From Acanthochromis polyacanthus (Eukaryota > Chordata > Actinopteri > Pomacentridae), in the NCBI RefSeq assembly GCF_021347895.1, contig NC_067131.1, positions 5,856,653 through 5,920,652 on the forward strand: a stretch of 64,000 nucleotides of DNA. The letters run 5' to 3'. The notes under the pieces are model-generated. The model worked only from the letters and a program-made list of their open reading frames with translations, did not search any database and was not told the DNA's origin. Below, in pieces: positions 1-12,000 of the stretch. A program made the translations under genes and the position numbers. Each line of letters starts with the position of its first letter. Position 1 is the first letter of the stretch.

Positions 1-33
1 GTACAATCCCACAGCAGCTGGAGAAATCCGACA
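1..33 (-). CDS. rnf157: rnf157 next tail exon (cut by window edge)
   Basis: After a CTCAG acceptor the phase-0 reading is open to the window edge (CRISPAAVGLY). It would follow QQE in the position of the family's EEC.V.P stretch. Too short to be sure. Confidence 0.4.
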
Positions 34-3000
34 CTGAGATAATGTGCTTTCTCTTTGTCTGCGTTTCGCACACGCTCTCACCTCCTGCTGGTCCGCAACG
101 AGTTTGTGGCGACAGGCCTCCGACTCACTGCAAGACTTCTCATCCTCCTCCTCAGGAAGCACAGAGGAATTCTGGGAAAGTGACCTAAAATATACGACGA
201 AATGGAATTATAAGACAAATGGGTTTGATGCCCCGGTTTGCAGTCAACACTGAAACAACACAGAGGTGAATAATCACAATATGAAGCTACTTCTAGTGTT
301 GAAATCCAACATAAAACATTATACAGGGTGACCCAAAAGTTTGGAAACAAATGAAAAGTCTATAATCCAAATAATATATGTTATTTCAATAAATCAGTTC
401 CACAGATATATTCAGAGGAGTAACAGATTAGTGTAAAACAAACATATTTCGACATGTTCATGTTTGTTTCTTATACAAAGACGTGAACGTTTCCACCAGC
501 TGGTTACACTGGTATCCTCTGGAATGTATCTTCATTTATGCTTATGAAGGTTCCTCAAACTGGACAGTAAATGTTGCCTCATAGTACTTTTAGATGTTTA
601 AAAAAATTAAAACTGTCAGATACTTTACCATCAAGAGTTTAGAGATCTGACACTGATGGCCTGCATTTTGAAGTTCTGCTCCAGCATACCTGGACCTTAT
701 GGTTCTATTCATTTTCTTCCGAGTTATTGCTCTCAGCAAATACTATGCTTTTAAGTTATTTTATTATGGTATAACAAAAATGGGTAAAATAAGAGTGAAT
801 TCATGCACCCCCAACTCAAATAGACACTGCAGTTAAACTTTGTTTCCAAACTCATGGGTCCCCCTGCATTTCTAACATTGCATTTAGTAGCTGCAGAAAC
901 TTGTGCATTTGTGTTTTTCCTCTGTGCTCTTATTGCTGGTTTGATCTATTGTCTGTGTGCAAAAGACAGTCAAGCAGCATCTGAATGCGAGTCTGATCCC
1001 CGTTGGCTGACTGTTTGTTTGTATATTATCAAGTCTGAACAAACCAGGACCAAACAGTCCTGACAGGATTGCACAGAATTTACTGCATTGTGTGTTAGAT
1101 TCTATATAAATAATGGCGAAGATTTATTATTTTTCTCTTTGATTGATGCTTCATTAAAATACTTGATTTGAAGCCATTCTGCACTTAGCTTTACAGAGCA
1201 ACTTCTGTGTGTAAGAAGACAGAGAATCTAGACAAAAATGAAATAATAAACAGCTCTACGCCACAGTTTTGCTCTTTTGGGAGAAAAAAACAAACTGTCT
1301 TCACTGATACATGAAGTAACCTTGAATCTAATAGCCGCACAAATCACAAGGCGACAATCAGCTGATAATGCCCGAAGCAGTCAGTCCCACTTTGCTGCTG
1401 ATTCGAGCTGAAAACAGAAGCACCAACTGTCAGTAACACTCCATCTCTGACCGAGGCAGACTCACTTTGAACCACTCTTCTTGAGCTTGAGTCCCTGACT
1501 GGAGTTGGAGTGGTCCAGAGGGGAGAGGGAGCGGGCCGGTGCCGGGTGGGGCTCGCTGCTGTACGGAGGAAGAGCTCCGGAGACGTGGCTGGGACCAGAG
1601 TGGAGAGGAGGAGGAGCCACCGAGGAGGTGTTGAGGGGTCCGTTCAGCGCCTCCAGGAGAGACACCGCCTCGTAGCCTGGAGGGATGTGCTCTGACGCCT
1701 GCGAGGAGGACAGCACACGGCGAATGTGAGCTTAATGTGATCAGGAATAATCGTTATTCTAAAAACGTTCAGATGAGAGTTCCGTCTCACCGAGTGTTCC
1801 TCTGAGTCGGAGGTCTGGGAAGTGATGACAGGGTTAAAGCTGGTGGGTGACAGAGGACTGAGCTTCTTCCTCATTGCTCGGATCTGAAGCAGAGCTCTGA
1901 ATGCTTCAAGGGAAATAAGACCGTATTAAAAACAGATTAATCTATACATTTATTAACAGGAGAAATAAAGACAGTTTTCAAAGGCACATCTAGCATGAAA
2001 AGAGTCTGGAATAAACTGAGCAATCTATAGTCGAACAGGGAAGCATAAGAGACTGCCATCATTTGTTTTAGACTTTAATGAGCTTTAAACTCTCTTTGCT
2101 GAACCTGTCACAGATCACAACAGCTGCAGTTTATTTGATTTTGCATAAAGCCACTCTCTAGAAGAGAAATAAAGTTTTTTTTAACTTCGAGAGAGCAGTT
2201 TTCTCTCCCTCTGTGTGTCTGTTAAAACAATGCTTCAGATTTTACACCTGTTCCTCTCAGATGTTCAGTTTTAGTTGCAGTTTACTCTGCTGCTGTGGTG
2301 AACCAGGTATTCTTCAGATTTCCTTCCTTTAACTTTGTGTTCTGCATGAGGCCAAACATGCACGGCTTTGAGCACGCTCAGTCCTGCGTTCTGATCACTG
2401 AGCTGCCGTCCGACCGGCAATCCAACGGACACACTCAGAGGAGGATCCCGTTCTGGACCATCGTGGTGCGTCTTCTGTCCCACCAGGTTCTTCTCCTGAA
2501 TCTCTACGACATCCTGCTGGAGGAGCTCGTCAAGCAGCCCGAAGGCAACGAAAGAGTCTGTGCTTTTTTCCTCCATTTTAATAAGTGAAAACAATAACAA
2601 TTTGACTGTTTATGGCCTAAAAGGCTACAAATCTTGAGTAAATATCCTTCTCAGTGTGCGCAGTACATGGTTCTAAATCAGATGCTGTTTCTGAAAAACT
2701 GTAACTGTTGTTTTTGCACCGTTAAATGCTCCGTTACCCTTAGAAGGGGGCATCACGAGCAAGTCATGAGGACTACTTCCAGCAGTGAAAACCACTTTGC
2801 AAACAGCAGGTGTCTCATTTAGGGAGCAAACTGTTCAACGCTGATTGGGACTCACGCAGTCTGCAGATGGGGCAGCAGTTGGCCTGGTAGCGCAGCGTGT
2901 CTGCGCAGGCGTTGCAGAGACACAGATGTCTGCACGGTAGGATGAGTGTGTCTCGCACGTCAGACAAACAAACGACACACTCCGCACTGTTGTCGCTGAT

Positions 3001-6000
3001 CTCGTCGTCAGCAACCTGGGGACGGAAATCATTAAAACATTAAGAAGAAAGAGATTTCCTCAAGTGGAACTACAAAGACAGACAGCTCCACTGATCTGTT
3101 TTACTTCACTTGTGACGCGCTCAAAGGCGACTGAAGCATTTGAAGTGTTTTTTTTTAAATATCTACCTTTGATTCCTGACTGTTGTATTTGTTCTCTATC
3201 CCATAGATCTCCTGCAGCAGGTAGCTCACACCATCCACCTGGGAAAAAGGAAACGCAGTGAAGAATAAAGGGGGCCAGGCGTAATGTTCAAGGGGGAAAT
3301 AAAAGCTTTGGTGTCTCTTTGTCTTTCCAAAGTGTACGAATGTTACACAAAAAGAAAGAGGGAGGGGAGAAGAAAAGCAGGAGTATTCACCACTTGTTTC
3401 TGCTTCAGAGGCTTCACACAGTAGCTCTCGTCCATGTGCTAAAGAAAAGAGCAACAGTTGTACATTATTATTATTAATATTAATATTAACCCCCCTCTGC
3501 AATATCAAGTTAATCTAGAAAATGGGCTGCACTAGCCAACAAGCCATATTCTGTATGTTCTGATATGACATTGTTTTGGGTATTTTGGTCATCATAATGT
3601 TTATCAGAAAGGACAATTCTGGTTATAAAACAGCAGTCAGGTGCTTCTATGAGCAGTAAAGTAGGTTTTTACAAGCTGCTGTCAATCTTCTTGTTTATAT
3701 CGGCTGTTCAAAGATTACTTCCTGATGCATCTCTCAAGATAAGCAAAAGGAGGACACGTCCATTCTGCCAATCCAGAGACACATAAAGAAGGAATTTTGT
3801 CTAAACAAGACTGTTAACTGTGGAAAATACCTGCTTCATGTGAATACGACACGCCTGCTGGAGTTTAACCTCAGATAAACTTAGGATTATATTTTTAGGA
3901 CTGTGGATTATGTCCTCTACTGCCGTGACATTTAAAAGCGAACCATTTAACGGCCAGGATGAACAGGGGAAGTGTTTATATTGAGCAAAACCTGTGTCAA
4001 AATACCTGTGAACCTGTCCTTAAATGCTGGTCATGGTCCAAAATGGAAGAGAAAATCCGAATAGCCCAAATACTATAAACCATTAATCTTTTTTAATAAT
4101 TTTCAGAAAATAAGTACCCCCCTGGAAACTGCAGCAGTCATCATAGAAACAGCAAAACTTCTGCAATATTTGAGTGTTTAATCAACACGGCTCTGCTGTT
4201 ATGATTACAAACACAAATAATTAAATGCAAATGGCAATCAAGGCCTTGTTTATATGCACGGCAAGCCTCTACAAAACCCAAGGACAGTAAATTTCCTGAG
4301 ACATGAAAGAGAGGAAGGCAGAGAATTTACATATTTGTAAGCAGGTTCCAGCAAATTCTGGATATTTTGGCTAGAAAAATGACTCAGAATTATCAAAATC
4401 TGCCAGTATATTTACCCTCGGGTCAAATATGACCCGTTTTAAAGTTTGAAAATGTGGGAAAAAAACATACATTTTCACAGTCAAACTTCTCCACATTTTC
4501 AACGTTTTTGGGAAATTTTTGAAGATTTTTTGGTGGAAAAGAAGAAATGTTGAATAAATTATTAGAAGTTTTATTGATATATGTGTAGATATTTTAAAGA
4601 TTTTTTGAAGGATTTTTACTCATTTTTAATTTGTTTTAATATAAAACTTTTTAGGGAAACTTTTAAAGAATTATTGGAATTTTCTTCCTGAAGGTTTTGC
4701 AAATTTTCAGAAAATTGGCAGTTTTTTTGCTGAATTTTTGGATTTTTTTCAGACAAGGGAACAATATTTTTGGTGTCCGTAAATGAAGACAACAGGACTG
4801 TTAACTGCTTCATTGTTTCGGTTCTATTTCAGAGCAATAACACGATCGCACTTGTCGTTCTTACCTTTTCAAATGTGGCCAGCAGTATGTGAGAGTGGCC
4901 CAGATGCTCTGCAGAGATAAAACAGTGGACACGTCTTTGCTTGTAATTCTGCTGCTGTACTTTCACGTCAGGCTGTGATAAAACACAGCAGCTCACCTTC
5001 TCCCTCGTCGACGACGGCCTGCACCACCATGGGGAAGATCTCCTTGTCCATATCAAACAGCAGCTGAGGAGAAAGAAAACACACACTGCAGATATTTATT
5101 CATACCAACGGCTTTGCACTCAAGCCGGGCCTCAAGCGGGCGCGTGGTTCAACAGTGAGCGTGCAGAAACGAGCCGCTTACCTCATCGTCGGCCCATTCA
5201 CTGAGGTTGACGGTGTGCGAGGGCAGACAGAACTGCTGGCAGACTCCCCTCTTGAAGTGCACCGTCTCAGACTGCAGTGAGCTGTCCTGTGGCAGGTAGC
5301 TGCAATAAACACACAGGCGCTAATCAGCACGGAGAACGGGCTGCTTCTGTCTGTCTGTTGACGCGTGGGTGGTTCATTTCTAGGCATAACAGGCTCCCGG
5401 CGCTTAAATGCAGCAGTTACTAGAATTAATTGGGGTTTTTTTGTTTTTTTTTCTGAGCAGTAAACCAGAGAGGGGGAGTCTTATTTGAATAAATCTTATT
5501 CTGTGTGAAGTGCGGGACGCCGTAGGCAACATCTGCTCGCATCCTGTCAGGACAGAAATAGAATCAGAGGCAGCTCTTTATGCAAGATATTCACATACTG
5601 ACACATAACATAAAATATGTTATGCAAGACCACGTTGGCATAACTTATGAGCATCTGTATGAATATTTATGACTCCAGCTTCGTCTTCAACACCAGCCTC
5701 TATTTGCATTTATGTAGTTATCCTCTTGTTTTGTTTATGGATGCAACAATTCAACTTTTTCTCCTCAGATGAAGCCTAAACTTTGGCTGCTAATACCAAT
5801 TTCAGATCCCAAATCTTTGCTGGGTATAAAGCTTTATTTTAGACTAAAAGACAAATTAAACGATGGTGTCTATTGACTATAATCCATGTCAGGTAAACTG
5901 AGCCTCCGTCTCACACTGCACACATCTCACTGGGATCGTTTCATGTAATGTAACACGAGTGCACGCTTGGTGTTGGCTTCGTAAGCGATGGCACAAACGT

Positions 6001-9000
6001 GGGATTTATAGTTTTAATAAAGACGCTGCATTTAATGTGGATCAGTCTCAAGTCTTTTGAGAAAACAGCGCGACAGTTTTTGAAGACAAACGGCAGCAGC
6101 AAACATCTCAAAGAAGATTATGCCAAAATAAAAGTCACACATTTTCAAGATGAGTGAGAGCAATTTGTGCTCATCTTAAGTGATTTAGTGACAGTTTAGC
6201 AAATAAATACATATAAAATCAGAACACACGTCAACACAGATGTGATTCTAAGACACAGACAGAGAAAAATGGACAAATTCCTCTGACTGCACTGCAAAAA
6301 CTCAAAGTCTTGTCAAGTCTATTTGTCTTATTTTTAGTCAAAATGTCTCGTCCCACTTGATTTAAGATAAATCCTCTTAACAAGTGACATTTCAGCAGAT
6401 AGAGGGATTTGTTTTAAGACAATGCATCTTAAATATCTTGTTAAGACAAATAATCTTGAAGTTATCTTGTTTTAACCCTCATGTCCTGCAGGTCAAATTG
6501 ACCTGTTTTGAAGTTTAAAAATTAAAAAAAAATATATATATTTCACAGAAAAAACTTCCAGATTTTCAACATTTTTGGAGGGAAAATTTTATTTTCTTTA
6601 AGAACATTCACATAAAAATCAACCAAAATCCAGCGAATTTCGCTGGATTTTGGTTGATTTTTATGTGAATGTTCTTAACGAAAATATCAAAGGTTTTACC
6701 GATACATATGGAATCACTTTAGATATTTTTAGGATTTTTTTGGAAGATTTTTACTCATTTTTTGAAAATATTTACAATTTTCCGTTTTTTTTTTAAATTT
6801 TTATTTCTTGCCAAATTTGGGGATTTTTTTTTTAAATAAAACTTTTAATGCAAACTTTGAGGGAATTTTCTTCCTGAAGGTTTTGCAAATTTTTATAAAT
6901 TTGGGGAATTTTTTGCAGATTTTTTTGGAAACAATATTTTTCGGTGCCGTAAATGAGAACAACAGGAGGGCACCTAAGTTTGACAATTCTGGTAAAAAAA
7001 AAAACACAGATTAAAATAAGTTTTCCCAGCTAATTTTAAGATCTCAACATTCTAAATATCATATGTTATTTCAAGAAATCTTAACAAGCCATTTTTCACT
7101 TGTTCTACTGGCAAAGTAGTTCCTTGTAATAAGTTTTTTTTTCTTGTTTTGAGAGGGGCACTTTTTCCAGTGTGAAATTAGCTGCTTTTCCCACTTACAC
7201 TGGCACTCCATTGTGAAACTCCTCTATGGCCTGGTAGTAGATGGTGATGGCCACCTGTGTGTCGGCGTCAAAAGTAAACTCTACGTTGTAGCACGCTCTG
7301 TTCTTTCCCGCCGCCTCGTCACCCGGCAGCTTCAGGTCCTCGCTGCACCTGGAAAGAGTCAGGAGACAAAAACAGAAAATGTAGAAGTGCTTCAGGCTTG
7401 AATTGAATAAATGTTAGAAGTAGTTTGGCATTGGATGGTTATTCTTGTTTATGTGTGTTTTCAGGGTTCAGGGACATGCTGTGCTTTTATTTCTGGCTTC
7501 AGTTCTGTAATTGGACGGCATACGCAACACTTAAAAATAAGTCTGACCTGGAAAAAAACATGAATGATTTGACAGTATCCTTTAAAAACACCTCTGCGGA
7601 TATTAAATTAGACAAACAGCTCAGCGGGTATAATGAAGGGTTACCACGAATGAGCCAGGTGGACCGACCTTACGAGCCGCAGCGTGTCCTTTCGAATGTT
7701 TATAAGGCTTCGTAGCGTCTTTACTGGTTCCTGAGGTGGAGGGGCTGCATACGGGAACTGAAGACAAAAAGAAAACAACAAATTATAGATGGAAAATACA
7801 TGGTATGACTCGGACTAGCGTTCATTTTCTCTCAACCGCTCCACATTCCTCTCTTCACCGCAGCAAAATCGGTGTTAGGCGATGACCGTGGCTGCTCCGA
7901 GTTTAACCTTAGCACAAAGCGGGTTTTGGTTTGTCAGCACGGATCTCGTCGGCGCTGACAAGTGCTGAGCCGGGGAGAAAAATTTGCTCAGACTGTGTCT
8001 TTCCAGGGACAAGGCTGACACTTCAGACAGCACATTTCTGCAAACACTGGGACCACAGGAGGGTAAAAGAGTCCAGGGTCAAACAGAGTGCCTTTATATC
8101 AGGCTGCTTACAAAACCAAGCGGCTCTCTGATAAGAATGTGAAGCACATCCTAAGATTTGTTTAGCTACTTTCTCTTCACTGCAAAAACTCAAAATCTTT
8201 CCAAGTCTGTTATTCTTATTTTTAGTCAAAATGTCTCATCCCATTAGCTTTAAGATAAATTCATTTAACAAGAGACATTTCAGCAAGATGGAGGGACTTG
8301 TTTTAAGACAAAGAATCTTAAATATCTTGTTTTGATTTGTATTTTACAAGAAAACACAAAATTAGTTCAATACATCTCAAATTAGGAGGTTACATGAAAG
8401 TAAAAATGTATTTTTAAATGGAAAAACTGCTATTTTTTTTAGCATGTCTGGCTTATTTTAAGACACCTAAGCTTGACAATCCTGGTAAAATATAGTTTAA
8501 CCCTTGTGTCATCCTGCGGGTCAAAACTGACCCGTTTTAAAGTTTGAAAATGTGGAAAAAATATATTTTCACAGTGAAATTTCTAAAGTCCACATTTTCA
8601 ATCTTTTATTGGGAAATCCTGAACATTTTTTTGGTGGAAAAAAAAACGTTAAAAATGTTTCTGAAGAACATATTAGAAGTTTTACTGATATACATCTAAT
8701 CATTTTAGATATTTTTAAGACTTTTTTGGAAGATTTTTATTCATTTTTTGAGAATATTTACAATTTTTTGCCAAATTTGAGGGATTTTTTAATATAATTT
8801 TTAAGGGAAACTTTTAAGGAATTATTGGAATTTTCTTCCTGAAGTTTTTGCAACTTCCCAGAAATTTGGGGAATTTTTTATGTGAATTTTTGGATTTTTT
8901 TTAGACAAGGAAAATATTTTTGGTGCCCATAAATGAGGACAACAGGAGGGTTAAATTAAGGTTTCTCAGCTAATTTTAAGATCTCAATAATTTAAATATC

Positions 9001-12000
9001 ATAACTTAATTCAAGATATCTTACCAAGCCTTTTTTCACTTGTTCTACTGGCAGATCTTTTCACTTATTTCAAGGTAAAAGTTCCTTGAAATAAGTTTTT
9101 TTTTTCTTGTTTTCAGAGGGGCATTTTTTCCAGTGTTGTAAGCAGCCCTGCTTTTAGCAATAAAAACCATCATTAAAAAACTCTGTGTGATCTAAAGGTG
9201 CAGAATTTAAACTTGACCCAATCTGAGCTTCACTTCTCAGCACCGCTTTGTTGTGCGTTTGAAGCCAGAAGTTGCTGAATGAGCGTAAGGGGAGAGTCGA
9301 GGCGGTTGGAGGATCTCTGGAGGAGAAACATGCAGGATGTGGTCAGATACCTCGACACTACAACCCCTCATCTGTGTGCCTGTGTGTGTTTGAGCGTGTG
9401 TGGCGGTGAATGGCACCGTGTTCAGCACTACTACACATCTGGGCTCAGCAGGAGTCACGCCTGTAAACCACACAAACAAACACACACAGAGTAACAGATG
9501 CTGAAAAGATCCATTCATTGGAGCCTCACAGGCAACACTGTAGGTCTTAGAGCGTGTTAAACATCATGAAACGTCACAGAAACCGTCTGCGTGTCCTCAC
9601 TCACACTGACATAAAAAACGTTTTTTTACCCTCAAATACAGGTGAGTATTGCTCAAAGAATTCACAGGTCAATATATATTAATGTTACACTGCAAAAACT
9701 CAACATCTTACCAAGTCTGTTTGTCTTATTTTTCGTCAAAATGTCTCATCCCATTGGCTTTAAGATAAATTCACGTAACAAGTGACATTTCAGCAAGATG
9801 GAGGGACTTGTTTTAAGACAATGCATCTTAAATATGTTGTTAAGTCAAACAATGTTGAAATGATCTTGTTTTAACCCTATTTTCACAGTGAAAACTTCCA
9901 CATTTTGGCAATTTCTTTGACATTTTTTGATGGGAAAAAAACGAAATGTTGAAAAAAAATGTTTTTTTAAGAACATTCAGAAAAAAAATCAACCAAAATC
10001 CAGCGAATTTCACTGGATTTTGGTTGATTTTTTTCCTGACTGTTCTTAAAGAAAGTATTAGAACTTTTACTTATATGAAATCATTTTAGATATTTTTAGG
10101 ATTTTTTTTGTTTTTTGGAAGATTTTTTTTTCATTTTTTAAAAATCATTTCTATTTCTTGCCAAATTTGGGGATTTTTATAAAAAAATTAAAACATTTAA
10201 GGGAAACTTTTAAGGAATTTTCTTCTTGAAGATTTTGCAATTTTTTTTATAAATTTTGGGAATTTTTTGCAGAATTTTGGGATGTTTTTCAGACAAGGAA
10301 ACAATTTTTTTGGTGTCGTAAATTAGGACAACAGGAAGGTTACGACACCTAAGTTTGACAATCCTGATAAAATAGAGCTTAAAGTAAGTTTTGCCAGCTA
10401 ATTTTAAGATCTCAATATTCTAAATATCATATCTTATTTTAACAAATCTGACCAATCCATTTTTCACTTGTTCTATTGGCAGATTTTTTTAAAACTTATT
10501 TCAATGTAAAAGTTCCTTGAAATAAGTTTTTTTTCTTGTTTTGAGAGGGGCATTTTTTCCAGTGTATATATTGGAGAGGGAGGCTCATTAAAGCAGATCT
10601 TTTTCTGAACATGTCATTTGAGTGAGAGTTTACAGCCACATTAGCCGCTCTGTGTGAAGCTGTATGGAGATAGCAACAGCCGTGTTTTGAGCCGAATGCT
10701 AACAGCAGGGAAACAAGTTCACACTGACAATGCTAACGAGCTGGAACTTAGGAGTTATGATGTTTAGTATAGTCACCGCCTGAACTAGCCTGCTGGCATG
10801 CTAACATTTGTAATTTAGTGCCATACACAAGCTGCGCTCTGAAGGTATACTAACTGTCCTACATACTAACTATCACACTAGACTGTTTTAGCAGCTAGTA
10901 TGCAAAAATGAAAATGCATTTACTTGCAAAATACCAACTAGGACATGCATCCATTAAACTGAAACTGCCAGCTATGCTTCAAAACATGAAGCTAAATGTG
11001 TTGTAAAGATTTAAAACTTGCCTTTTTGTTTGTTTTCCTGTCTGAATAATTAGGCTCAAACTAGAGAACAAGAGTTGAAAATGAACAATAGCAACTGTTC
11101 CACCCCTCCAGCCCCTACACAAGTAAAACATTACATCATAACGGAAAACATAATCATTAAAAGAAAAGGAGAGGGTGTGCCAGCAAAGTACTGCTGAGGC
11201 TGTTGTTGTGAAGTCAGAAGCAAATTAGACACACTAAAATTTTGACCTGATTTGACAATTGCTAAAAGCTGTTGCAGTTGTTCCTCTGAGGAACACAAAC
11301 ATCTGCAGTATATTCCATTTAATATTTGTCTCAGCACTGAACTAAAAGTCAAACATGTCACCTTCATGATGGCACCGGAGGAAAGTCAGAGGATCACTGA
11401 AAGCCTCTGCAGAATTTCATGGCAATCCTCCTGTTTTCCTCATTTACGGGCACCAAAAAACACTGTTCCTTAGTCTGAAGACAATCCAAAAATACAGCAA
11501 AACAATTCTTCAAATTTATACAAAATTTGTAAAATCTTCATGAAGAAAATTCCAAAAATTCCTTAAAGGGTTCCCTTAAAAGTTTTATATTAAAAAAAAT
11601 TGGCAAGAAATACAAATTTTAAAAATAAAAAAAAAGACTAAAAATCCTTCAAAAAATATTTAAAATATCCAAAATTATTATTATCAGTAAAATGTCTAAT
11701 ATTTTCTTCAAGAAAATTCACAAAAAATCTACCAAAATCCAGCGAATTTTTTGTGAATGTTTTTAAACATTTTTTGAACATTTCGTCTTTTCCACCAAAA
11801 AATATTCAAAAAATGTTCAAAAACTTCCCAAAAACGGTGAAAATGTGGAAGCTTTCACTGTGAAAATATTTTTTTTTCTCACATTTTCAAACTTTAAACG
11901 GGTCTAATGTATGGAGTCACAGGAGTGCCACATCAAAATATAAATAAACAAATAAATAAACAAATGTGGAAATATGAAGATAAATAAATAAATAAGTAAA

